Shown in pieces: positions 1 to 5,610 of a stretch of 6,528 bases of DNA. The notes below the pieces were generated by a model. That model was not told the origin of the DNA, searched no databases, and saw only the letters and a program-made list of their open reading frames with translations. A program made the position numbers and the translations under genes. The stretch lies in the NCBI GenBank assembly GCA_031262285.1, contig JAISHZ010000241.1, forward strand, positions 1 to 6,528. The letters run 5' to 3'. How positions within the stretch are numbered: position 1 is the stretch's first letter; each line of letters starts with the position of its first letter. The stretch comes from Lachnospiraceae bacterium. GTDB taxonomy: Bacteria; Bacillota_A; Clostridia; Lachnospirales; Lachnospiraceae.

Positions 1-657
1 GTTGTGTTCCGTTTGCAGACCGGTAGATGTTGTGCCGATACGCAGACGGGTTTACGTGGAATTCCGGTATCTTTTATGAAGGAGCTTTTAGATGTGCCGG
101 GGGAGCGTTATGAGTATGAGATGAATGTCTTATTATATGCCGCTGATAAGGACGTTCTGTTCATCGCTGTTCCGATTCAGACTGTTTATATCGACCAAAA
201 CAGAGCTTCTCATTTTCGCGCCGTGAGAGATTCGGCGCTCGTGTATTCCGGTATTCTGAAGTTTGGCGCGGCTTCCATTATTTGCGCAATCGTCGATATC
301 GGTTTGTTCAGTCTTCTCGTATTGACGGCTTTTCGCGGTAGTGTCAATGTGGCGTTGTATTCCAGCGTTGTTGCCAGGCTGTGCTCGGGCGTGCTGAATT
401 ACTGTCTGAACAAATTTGCTGTGTTTGGTCAGCGTGGAAATACGAAACAGTCAGCAGTGAAGTATTTTATTTTGCATTTTGTTATTATGGTGCTCTCTGC
501 CGGAGCAACTCAAGTTTGCAGCGTATTTCCGATCAATCTAACAGTGCTAAAGGTTCTGGTGGACGCGGCGCTGTTTATTATGAGTTACACGTTACAAAGA
601 AAATATGTGTTTGTAACGTCCAATGAGAAATGGGACAAAGGGAAGGTTGGTGGTTAA
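1..657 (+). CDS. Glycosyltransferase family 2 C-terminus fused to GtrA-like membrane domain (5' partial)
   Basis: The reading frame is open to the first base of the window, so the gene starts upstream; the GTG at 4 is only the first internal start-like codon. Residue numbers count from that GTG. Residues 12-20 (DTQTGLRGI) and the following part, with YEYEMN at 36-41 and a segment ending SHFRAVRDS at 69-77, match the end of a dolichol-phosphate-sugar-synthase-like GT2 domain. The rest is a GtrA-like domain with four predicted membrane helices (about 86-108, 115-133, 152-170, 178-196). It carries the family-typical NYCLNKFAVF after helix 2 and QRKYVF after helix 4. Such fusions are thought to load a sugar from a nucleotide donor onto a polyprenyl carrier and help it across the membrane. 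The acceptor and sugar cannot be read here. The stop is immediately followed by the GTG of the next gene, indicating one transcript. The family call is secure; the exact substrate is unknown. Confidence 0.88.
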   Translation, partial: VVFRLQTGRCCADTQTGLRGIPVSFMKELLDVPGERYEYEMNVLLYAADKDVLFIAVPIQTVYIDQNRASHFRAVRDSALVYSGILKFGAASIICAIVDIGLFSLLVLTAFRGSVNVALYSSVVARLCSGVLNYCLNKFAVFGQRGNTKQSAVKYFILHFVIMVLSAGATQVCSVFPINLTVLKVLVDAALFIMSYTLQRKYVFVTSNEKWDKGKVGG

Positions 658-1599
658 GTGAAAGCGTTTTTCAGAAAGTCATATCGTTGGGCTATGATCT
701 ATACAATCTTTTTGACCGCTACTGTTACATTCGTGTTACTGGATACTTTTGTGATACCCAGGTCGCTATCAAAAGTGGAACAAGCGCAAATTCCATCCGT
801 GATACAGAGTGTTGATACAGAAGATAGCGTCGAAAACACTGTGAAAGAACTACAGCAGGAAGAAAGCGAAGCAAAAATAAGTGCTAATTCTTACAAAGAT
901 GAAAACATCTGTATCAGTATTGAGACTATCCGCGTTGATGATACGACGGTTTACATCGCGGATATACAGATATCTGATCCCGCCTATCTCAAAACAGCGC
1001 TCGCTCAAAACACTTATGGTCGAAATATTGAACAGACAACATCCGCTATATCATTAGCGCACAATGCTATCTTTGCTGTCAACGGCGATTATTATGGTTT
1101 CCGCAACGAAGGATTTGTCCTGCGTAACGGTGTGCTATACAGAGATAACGGTGATGGGCAGGCTCTTCTCATCGATCAAAATGGCGATCTTTCCATCGTC
1201 AGTGAAAGCGATACGGATTTATCCGCACTTGTGGAGGACAGCGTTCTTCATGCGTTGTCTTTTGGTCCCGCGCTCGTGTTAGACGGTGAGATGGTCGTCA
1301 CGCAGGGCGATGAGGTGCAACGTGCGAAACAGTCCAACCCGCGAACTGCTATTGGTCAGATCGGTGAGCTTCATTATCTGTTCGTCGTCTCGGATGGGCG
1401 TACCAACGAATCAGTCGGGCTGTCGCTCACGGCACTTGCGCAAGTGTTCACCGATAGGGACGCTACCATCGCCTACAATCTCGACGGTGGCGGCAGCGCG
1501 ACGATGGTATTTCTGGGTGATGTCATAAACAACCCCACCAGCGGCAGACGCATAAAAGAACGGGAGGTATCAGACATTGTTTATATTGGATACGAATAA
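658..1599 (+). CDS. Phosphodiester glycosidase (NAGPA) family protein, membrane-anchored
   Basis: A 313-residue protein starting with GTG directly after the upstream TAA; purine-rich GGGAAGG lies a few bases before. Residues 10-33 form one hydrophobic segment after a basic N-terminus, so it is a signal anchor with the domain outside the cell. A polar, acidic linker (about 38-80) follows. The C-terminal domain shows the NAGPA-family landmarks in order: AVNGDYYG (140-147), SFGPALVLDG (201-210), NPRTAIG (227-233), SDGR (245-248), NLDGGGSATM (274-283) and REVSDIVYI (302-310). Family members related to the human uncovering enzyme cleave GlcNAc-phosphodiesters; bacterial relatives are linked to exopolysaccharide or wall-polymer processing. 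Together with the GtrA-type transferase upstream, this suggests trimming or modification of a glycan at the outer membrane face. The actual substrate is inferred, not shown. Confidence 0.88.
   Translation: MKAFFRKSYRWAMIYTIFLTATVTFVLLDTFVIPRSLSKVEQAQIPSVIQSVDTEDSVENTVKELQQEESEAKISANSYKDENICISIETIRVDDTTVYIADIQISDPAYLKTALAQNTYGRNIEQTTSAISLAHNAIFAVNGDYYGFRNEGFVLRNGVLYRDNGDGQALLIDQNGDLSIVSESDTDLSALVEDSVLHALSFGPALVLDGEMVVTQGDEVQRAKQSNPRTAIGQIGELHYLFVVSDGRTNESVGLSLTALAQVFTDRDATIAYNLDGGGSATMVFLGDVINNPTSGRRIKEREVSDIVYIGYE
1562..1568 (+). promoter_or_regulatory. Ribosome binding site setting the TTG start at 1577
   Basis: GGGAGGT lies inside the upstream coding sequence, 8 bases before the TTG codon. 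It is the main argument that the small membrane protein starts here, in overlap, and not at a later ATG. Confidence 0.65.
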
Positions 1600-1975
1600 A
1601 GGGAAACGCCTGTGGCCTTATCTAGTGATTTCCGCTCTCTGCGTAATCGTTACGAATGTCTACGCGCGATTTGGACACGGCATTCGTTCAGCTGCGATGG
1701 ATTTTATGTTCCTTTATCCACTGATCGGGGGAATTATCATAAAAATAGTAACCATGTTCGCCGTCAGAAACAATTCATATGGAAGTAACCGTGTCGGTGT
1801 CAATCTATACAATTCAGGATTGGCGACACTTACTTGTGGTGCGCTTTTGCAAGGAATCGTGGACATCGCCGGAACAGACTCGGTTTATATTAGCTGGTTC
1901 TTTGTCACCGGCTGGATCATGGTTTCTTGTGGAACAGTGGGTATTTGTTGGCGAATCAGTAAGAAAACTACGTAA
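1577..1975 (+). CDS. Small multi-pass membrane protein, third gene of the glycan operon
   Basis: A 132-residue protein of unknown function. It starts at TTG 1577, 23 bases inside the end of the phosphodiester glycosidase gene. The start is supported by GGGAGGT at 1562-1568 with an 8-base spacer. Four hydrophobic segments are visible (about residues 12-30, 42-62, 78-98 and 104-126), with a basic C-terminal tail (RISKK). Short polar loops carry ARFGHGIRS (30-38) and RNNSYGSNR (64-72). No catalytic motif or named domain is recognised. The overlap with the upstream gene implies translational coupling, so it probably works with the glycosyltransferase/GtrA and phosphodiester glycosidase products in the membrane, for example as a partner or transport component; this is inference from context only. 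No clear terminator follows: only AT-rich weak pairing at 1975-2000. Confidence 0.75.
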   Translation: MFILDTNKGKRLWPYLVISALCVIVTNVYARFGHGIRSAAMDFMFLYPLIGGIIIKIVTMFAVRNNSYGSNRVGVNLYNSGLATLTCGALLQGIVDIAGTDSVYISWFFVTGWIMVSCGTVGICWRISKKTT

Positions 1976-2010
1976 TCATATGGTGAAAATATTTTATGAT
2001 ATTAGATTTT

Positions 2011-2027
2011 GTAAAATTGTATTTTAC
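2011..2027 (+). promoter_or_regulatory. Candidate OhrR operator (perfect inverted repeat)
   Basis: GTAAAAT-TGT-ATTTTAC is a perfect 7-bp inverted repeat around a 3-base centre. It ends two bases before the -35 box of the ohrR-type promoter. Its right part contains AATTGTA (2015-2021), which resembles a half-site of the AT-rich OhrR boxes known from Bacillus. Placement next to a MarR-family gene fits autoregulation. That the repeat exists is seen directly; its use as an operator is inferred. Confidence 0.45.
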
Positions 2028-2029
2028 TA

Positions 2030-2058
2030 TTGATATTTTCGTCAAGCCGTGATACACT
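2030..2058 (+). promoter_or_regulatory. Sigma-A-type promoter of the ohrR-gpx operon
   Basis: TTGATA at 2030-2035 and TACACT at 2053-2058 are separated by 17 bases. The expected transcript starts near 2065, just before the ribosome binding site at 2074. The -10 matches four of six consensus bases and the -35 matches five of six. Confidence 0.6.
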
Positions 2059-2073
2059 CTTTTCATCTTGAAC

Positions 2074-2080
2074 AGGAGGG
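2074..2080 (+). promoter_or_regulatory. Ribosome binding site deciding the ATG start at 2086
   Basis: AGGAGGG with a 5-base spacer before ATG 2086. It lies inside the longer frame that could begin at TTG 2068, so the TTG start is unlikely. Confidence 0.8.
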
Positions 2081-2085
2081 ATAAA

Positions 2086-2502
2086 ATGGATCCATTGAAA
2101 CTTGAAAACCAACTCTGCTTTCCGCTTTACGCGGCGGCGCGGGAGGTGGTAAAAAAATATACACCGTTCCTATCCGAAATTGACCTAACTTATACGCAAT
2201 ACATCGTCATGATGGTTCTGTGGGAGGCAAAGCAGATAGGAATCAAAGAATTGGGAGAAAAGCTGCGCCTGGATTCCGGCACGTTGACCCCGTTGCTCAA
2301 AAAGATGCAACAGAGGGGCTTGATTACCAAAGAGCGCTCCGCCATCGACGAGCGCAATGTCACCGTTTTGATAACCGCAGACGGCGAGGCTCTCAGAGCA
2401 AAGGCAATAACAATACCTGAACAGATCGCGCACTGTATTTCACTCACCCCGGAAGAGTGCGCGGTTCTCTATAAACTGCTCTATCAAATTTTAGACAAAT
2501 AG
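2086..2502 (+). CDS. ohrR: MarR-family transcriptional regulator, OhrR type (organic peroxide sensor)
   Basis: A 138-residue protein starting at ATG 2086 behind AGGAGGG. Cys11 in the motif LCFPLYAA, followed by LTYTQYIVMMVLWE (34-47), is the hallmark of OhrR. The tyrosines at 15, 25 and 36 fall at the same spacing as Tyr19, Tyr29 and Tyr40 of Bacillus subtilis OhrR, which position the reactive Cys15. The winged-helix core follows: IGIKELGEKLRLDSGTLTPL as recognition region (about 51-70), KKMQQRGLI (72-80) and a wing with the ERSAIDERNV stretch (about 83-92). Two further cysteines at 117 and 125 near the C-terminus could allow an intersubunit disulfide as in 2-Cys OhrR proteins, but this is inference. 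OhrR represses its target until an organic hydroperoxide oxidises the cysteine. It is the first gene of a two-gene unit with a glutathione peroxidase, 13 bases apart, and is probably autoregulated. Confidence 0.88.
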   Translation: MDPLKLENQLCFPLYAAAREVVKKYTPFLSEIDLTYTQYIVMMVLWEAKQIGIKELGEKLRLDSGTLTPLLKKMQQRGLITKERSAIDERNVTVLITADGEALRAKAITIPEQIAHCISLTPEECAVLYKLLYQILDK

Positions 2503-2515
2503 GAGGATATGCTCT

Positions 2516-3055
2516 ATGACGCTGTATGATTTCAAGTGTAAAACCCGCTTAGGGGAGTTGGAATCTCTGGAACAATTCAAAGGCAAGATTCTGCTTATTG
2601 TGAACACTGCCACCAAATGCGGTCTCACCCCGCAGTACAAGGGACTGGAGGAACTTTACGACAAATACGCAGCGCAGGGGTTTGAGATTCTCGACTTTCC
2701 CTGCAACCAGTTCAAAGAACAAGCTCCGGAAAGCGACTCGGAAATCCATGAGTTTTGTACACTCAACTTCGGAACGAAGTTTCCGCGCTTTGCGAAAATT
2801 GATGTAAACGGCGCTGGGGCAGACCCGCTCTTCGTATGGCTCAAGCAGCAAAAGCCCCATGATAAAGGCAACTTGAAAACCAAGGCGTTTGAAACGATGG
2901 TGAAACCTTTGACGAAGGGCAACGCGCCGGAGGATATCAAGTGGAACTTTGGGAAATTTTTGATTGACCGAAACGGCAATGTGATTGAGCGTTACTCTCC
3001 CGCACTCGAACCGAGCGCACTTGTTAAGGATATCGAAAAGCTGCTATTGAAATAA
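2516..3055 (+). CDS. Glutathione peroxidase family protein (thioredoxin-dependent type)
   Basis: A 179-residue cytoplasmic peroxidase without signal peptide. The start ATG 2516 is 9 bases after AGGAGG (2501-2506), which overlaps the stop codon of the regulator. Cys35 in NTATKCGLTPQY is the peroxidatic residue (cysteine, not selenocysteine). The rest of the usual catalytic tetrad is present: Gln69 in FPCNQFKEQAP (61-71), and Trp143 and Asn144 in KWNFGKFLID. Cys81 in EFCTLNFGTKFP sits where the resolving cysteine of thioredoxin-dependent enzymes such as yeast Gpx3 lies, so thioredoxin rather than glutathione is the likely reductant. It reduces hydrogen peroxide and organic or lipid hydroperoxides. 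The usual GxQEPG around the glutamine reads KEQAPE, a local deviation. Cotranscription with an OhrR-type sensor suggests induction by organic peroxides. The family is certain; the reductant is inferred. Confidence 0.95.
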   Translation: MTLYDFKCKTRLGELESLEQFKGKILLIVNTATKCGLTPQYKGLEELYDKYAAQGFEILDFPCNQFKEQAPESDSEIHEFCTLNFGTKFPRFAKIDVNGAGADPLFVWLKQQKPHDKGNLKTKAFETMVKPLTKGNAPEDIKWNFGKFLIDRNGNVIERYSPALEPSALVKDIEKLLLK

Positions 3056-3075
3056 CCATCTACCCGTTAAAACTG

Positions 3076-3130
3076 TAATCAAAAAGCTCGGCGGTGAGGG
3101 AACACCCCTTTCCGTCGAGCTTTTTGATTA
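3076..3130 (+). terminator. Intrinsic terminator of the ohrR-gpx operon
   Basis: TAATCAAAAAGCTCG (3076-3090) pairs perfectly over 15 bp with CGAGCTTTTTGATTA (3116-3130). The stem continues inward with GCGG/CCGT (one G-T pair) and a small inner GGG/CCC hairpin. The A-tract/T-tract in the stem gives a T-run right after the GC-rich part, so the element could stop transcription in both directions. It begins 20 bases after the peroxidase stop. Confidence 0.85.
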
Positions 3131-3189
3131 TGATTGCGTGTAAATTGTTGCTGCTTCAGATCTGACTCAAAAAGAATTTGAAAAAAGAG

Positions 3190-3218
3190 TTGAAAAAGGA
3201 CAGGTTCTATATTACACT
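3190..3218 (+). promoter_or_regulatory. Probable promoter of efp
   Basis: TTGAAA (3190-3195) and TACACT (3213-3218) are separated by 17 bases, about 40 bases before the efp start codon. An alternative -10, TATAGT at 3229-3234, lacks a good -35. The terminator upstream means efp needs its own promoter. Confidence 0.5.
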
Positions 3219-3243
3219 GTGTAGGAATTATAGTGAGAAAACT

Positions 3244-3252
3244 AAAGGAGGT
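3244..3252 (+). promoter_or_regulatory. Ribosome binding site deciding the GTG start of efp
   Basis: AAAGGAGGT, a near-complete anti-16S match, lies 7 bases before GTG 3260. A longer frame from GTG 3233 would include this site in the coding sequence, so that start is rejected. Confidence 0.85.
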
Positions 3253-3259
3253 CTTTATC

Positions 3260-3817
3260 GTGGTATCAGCAGGCGATTTTAGAAACGGCGTTACGATTGA
3301 GGTGGACAACAATATATATCAAATCATCGAATTTCAACATGTCAAACCGGGTAAGGGAGCAGCTTTCGTCAGAACGAAACTAAAAAACGTCATCAATGGC
3401 GGCGTAGTGGAAAAGACTTTTCGTCCGAATGAGAAATTTCCACAAGCGCGAATCGAAAAGAAAGATATGCAATATCTATATGAGGATGGTGGATTATTCA
3501 ATTTTATGGATAATAGCACTTACGAACAGATTGTACTCAATCAAGAAACAGTCGGAGACGCTTTGAAGTTTGTCAAAGAAAACGAGATGTGCAAGATATG
3601 TTCCACGAATGGAACGATTTACTCTGTAGAGCCGCCGCTTTTTGTTGAACTAAAGATTACCGATACTGAGCCCGGCTTCAAAGGAGATACCGCACAAGGT
3701 GCGTCAAAACCGGCAATCGTCGAAACCGGTGCGACAGTATACGTCCCGCTATTTGTAAATGAAGGCGAAGTAATCAGGATCGATACCAGAACAGGTGAAT
3801 ATTTATCCAGAGCATAA
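3260..3817 (+). CDS. efp: Translation elongation factor P
   Basis: A 185-residue protein, the usual EF-P length, read from GTG 3260. It has the full three-domain EF-P order. The N-terminal KOW-like domain begins [14 protein letters not shown] and carries the loop [10 protein letters not shown] with Lys32 at the tip, the position modified in Bacillus subtilis EF-P. The two OB-fold domains contain the typical [20 protein letters not shown] region, the [10 protein letters not shown] strand (about residues 122-131), [17 protein letters not shown] and the family-typical ending [14 protein letters not shown] binds the ribosome between the P and E sites and relieves stalling at consecutive prolines. 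Here it stands alone: the Xaa-Pro peptidase gene that often precedes efp in Firmicutes is not upstream, and no modification enzyme is visible in the window. Its own promoter and ribosome binding site support independent expression. Confidence 0.98.
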   Translation: MVSAGDFRNGVTIEVDNNIYQIIEFQHVKPGKGAAFVRTKLKNVINGGVVEKTFRPNEKFPQARIEKKDMQYLYEDGGLFNFMDNSTYEQIVLNQETVGDALKFVKENEMCKICSTNGTIYSVEPPLFVELKITDTEPGFKGDTAQGASKPAIVETGATVYVPLFVNEGEVIRIDTRTGEYLSRA

Positions 3818-3818
3818 G

Positions 3819-3900
3819 ATGGTTTTGATGAAGGGTTTGTGAGACAAGGAATACAACACAAAGTCTTTCAAACCCTCATCTACATATCATCTGAAACCAT
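3819..3900 (+). repeat. Long nested inverted repeat after efp
   Basis: GATGAAGGGTTTG (3827-3839) pairs with CAAACCCTCATC (3869-3880) over 12 bp with one bulged A. Outside it, ATGGTTT (3819-3825) pairs with AAACCAT (3894-3900), and inside it AGAC pairs with GTCT (3842-3845 with 3863-3866). It starts one base after the efp stop and could act as the efp terminator or an mRNA-stabilising hairpin, but no T-run follows, so it is not a standard intrinsic terminator. Confidence 0.6.
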
Positions 3901-4404
3901 TCTGATTCCCTTCTAACACGTTCAAAAAACTTTCGCATATTTACTGTATCTTCTAAGAAGTTCCTCTCCAATCTCATGTCCAATCCGAACCACCATCACC
4001 CTCCCCTTTTGTACTACGAATTCTTATTTTCATGTATTAAGCTCCCATAACGATTCACGACCGATGTCAATTACTTATGACTTCTGAATACAATTGCCTA
4101 CTACGGAATGCGGCACAGAATCAGCTCTCTTTTGCGTCTAGTCGAGGACATAAAGTCATTAAGTTCGTGATATCGATCTAAAACACGCTCTAACTCTTCT
4201 CGATCATTAGATTCTTTACACACTCTTACACCATCACCACCACGAATCTCACTATTTTTTCACCTCAATCGACTCTCTCTTCTCTGCAAACCCCCACCTT
4301 ACACGATCTATCAAGTATAATACTCTCTTTACAATCATCTGCTCTCCAAGAATCATTTCTCATAACACATCACACATTGTCGTATAAATGCGACATCTAA
4401 CAAG
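3901..4404. other. Gene-free, G-poor segment with short minus-strand open frames
   Basis: No convincing gene is present in about 500 bases. By hand count, 3901-4380 has 48 G and 141 C on the plus strand (10% and 29%), a strong skew that makes the minus strand purine-rich like a coding strand. On the minus strand three short frames look protein-like. One spans 4338 to 4252 (28 residues, beginning MIVKRVLYLIDRVRW, preceded by GGAGAG). A second is open from 4259 to 4101, with a GTG at 4223 giving 40 residues including REELERVLDRYHELNDF. A third spans 3996 to 3922 (24 residues, VVRIGHEIGEELLRRYSKY, preceded by GGGGAGGG). Losing one base in an A6 run (minus strand) would join the first two; losing one in a T6 run would extend the third. 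This may be a decayed minus-strand gene; no protein family is recognised. Confidence 0.35.
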
Positions 4405-4418
4405 AAAGGACCAATCTT

Positions 4419-5315
4419 ATGACTATCGAAAATTTTGTAGAACAGCTCAAAGCAGAACTCGAAACCAAATTATCTCCCGATCATACAATCAGTGTACAAA
4501 AAGTACACAAAAATAATGGATTACTTTTAACTGGTTTGATGATCCAAAAAGCATCCGAAAAAATGATTCCTACGATTTATGTAGATTCCTTTTTTGATGA
4601 TTACCAAAAAGGTCTCAGTATGCAGAAAATAGTGGATCAAATATTGAAGATTACCGCAGAAAGCCATTCGCAGAGTCTGGATATGAACTTCTTCACCGAT
4701 TTTGAAAAAGTAAAACCACGGATTGCTTACAAATTGATTCATGCCGGTAAAAACCAAGAACTATTAGATACAATACCACACATCATATATCTGGATATGG
4801 CTATCTGCTTTTACTATTCCTTTGATAATTTAGGAATGGGAAATGGTTCCATATTGATTAATAACAACCACATGGATGAAATATGGCATACCAACACAGA
4901 AGAGCTGTACCAGCTGGCAAAAGAGAATACATCGAAAATCTTACCGGTAACCTTTCAAACGATGCAAGCCACTTTGGTGGAAATGATTGGTGATTCACTG
5001 GATTTCAAACATTTTCCGAAAAATTCTCTTTTTATTTTGAGTAACAGACAAAAATACTTAGGAGCAGCCGCAATTCTATATCCTGGTGTGCTAGATCAAA
5101 TACGTACAACGTTTCAAGCCGACTTCTATGTCATCCCCAGCTCCGTACACGAGACCTTGCTCATTCCGATGGACGGACTGGATGCCAAAAATATTCATTC
5201 AATTATCGTAGAAGCAAATCGAACCGTGGTAGAACAAGATGAAATTCTCTCTGATTCGTTATATGAATACCGAGAAGAGACCAAATTGCTGCAGATCTGT
5301 AGGCTTCGTGCTTGA
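4419..5315 (+). CDS. DUF5688-family protein of unknown function
   Basis: A 298-residue soluble protein starting at ATG 4419, 8 bases after AAAGGA (4405-4410). No signal peptide or membrane helix is apparent. The pattern matches DUF5688 proteins common in Lachnospiraceae and Ruminococcus. An N-terminal NNGLLLTGLMI segment (32-42) is followed by a PTIYVDSFFDDYQKG stretch (51-65), then the paired KPRIAYKLI (98-106) and IIYLDMAICFYY (121-132). The most typical part is the C-terminal half, with KYLGAAAILYPGVLDQI and DFYVIPSSVHETLLIP. Family length is about 300 residues, so the gene looks complete. The biochemical role is not known. It stands alone, is A-rich and G-poor compared with the genes to its left, and lies between a gene-free segment and a gene remnant, which suggests an accessory gene. 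No solid promoter is seen; TATAAA at 4383-4388 lacks a clear -35. Confidence 0.8.
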   Translation: MTIENFVEQLKAELETKLSPDHTISVQKVHKNNGLLLTGLMIQKASEKMIPTIYVDSFFDDYQKGLSMQKIVDQILKITAESHSQSLDMNFFTDFEKVKPRIAYKLIHAGKNQELLDTIPHIIYLDMAICFYYSFDNLGMGNGSILINNNHMDEIWHTNTEELYQLAKENTSKILPVTFQTMQATLVEMIGDSLDFKHFPKNSLFILSNRQKYLGAAAILYPGVLDQIRTTFQADFYVIPSSVHETLLIPMDGLDAKNIHSIIVEANRTVVEQDEILSDSLYEYREETKLLQICRLRA

Positions 5316-5355
5316 TTGTAGGTAAAGAGATAACATCACTGCTTAAGATAGCAAC

Positions 5356-5371
5356 ATCCGACGAGTCGGAT
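5356..5371 (+). repeat. Short hairpin after the DUF5688 gene
   Basis: ATCCGA-CGAG-TCGGAT forms a 6-bp stem with a tetraloop 40 bases after the DUF5688 stop. It lacks a following T-run, so at most it is a weak terminator or processing element. Confidence 0.35.
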
Positions 5372-5376
5372 ATTAA

Positions 5377-5559
5377 CTGAAAGAACAGAAGAAATTAAGA
5401 GTTCCCGATCTGCCGGATGGTAAGTTTGTCTGGCAGGGCAATCAAGGCTCCGAACCACAAACAGCTCACGCCCCTGACAACCCTGCCAGCTACATTTTCC
5501 GGATTATCAACGGGGGTGTATGCGATGTAACTGTAAATATCGGCTTTGTGAAGGTGTAA
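5377..5559 (+). pseudogene. 3' remnant of an unidentified gene
   Basis: After a TAA at 5374-5376 the frame stays open for 60 codons to TAA 5557-5559, but there is no ATG, TTG or usable GTG start and no ribosome binding site. The translation is protein-like, with LRVPDLPDGKFVWQGNQG in the first third, a central PQTAHAPDNPASYIF, and the ending INGGVCDVTVNIGFVKV. Its base composition is richer in G+C than the flanks. The alternating hydrophobic ending suggests a beta-strand-rich C-terminal domain such as occurs at the end of surface or phage structural proteins, but no family is recognised. The most likely reading is that the 5' part of a larger gene has been lost by deletion or recombination. 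A minus-strand frame over the same bases is treated as its shadow. Confidence 0.5.
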
Positions 5560-5576
5560 CTTAAGTAAAATTTGTA

Positions 5577-5604
5577 TTGACAAAGGGGTTCACTTTCGTA
5601 TTTT
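5577..5604 (+). promoter_or_regulatory. Promoter-like element without a downstream gene
   Basis: A perfect TTGACA (5577-5582) is followed after 16 bases by TATTTT (5599-5604). No plus-strand coding sequence follows, which makes a non-coding transcript or a relic promoter the options. Confidence 0.45.
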
Positions 5605-5610
5605 GCCGAT

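Noticed and set aside
1975..2000. Weak pairing ATCATA/TATGAT as terminator of the glycan operon
   Set aside because: Only 6 AT-rich base pairs and no T-run; read-through into the next operon cannot be excluded, but this is not a terminator.
2068..2085. TTG start 18 bases upstream for the OhrR-type regulator
   Set aside because: The strong AGGAGGG (2074-2080) lies inside this extension and is placed properly for ATG 2086; the OhrR family N-terminus also fits the shorter form.
2185..2447. Minus-strand open frames of 82-85 codons over the regulator gene
   Set aside because: They lie entirely opposite a well-supported gene, have no ribosome binding site and no family-like motifs.
2549..2979. 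Minus-strand open frames of about 105 codons over the glutathione peroxidase gene
   Set aside because: Shadows of a clearly recognised enzyme gene on the plus strand.
3144..3224. Short plus-strand frame reading [17 protein letters not shown] before efp
   Set aside because: It looks protein-like but has only 26 codons, no start codon or ribosome binding site, and overlaps the likely efp promoter. A gene tail is possible but cannot be supported.
3233..3259. GTG start 27 bases upstream for efp
   Set aside because: The extension would contain the AAAGGAGGT ribosome binding site, and EF-P proteins begin with the SAGDF segment right after their start.
5395..5583. Minus-strand frame of 62 codons
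   Set aside because: The plus-strand frame over the same bases has the better protein character and ends at a natural stop; no ribosome binding site is seen for the minus frame.
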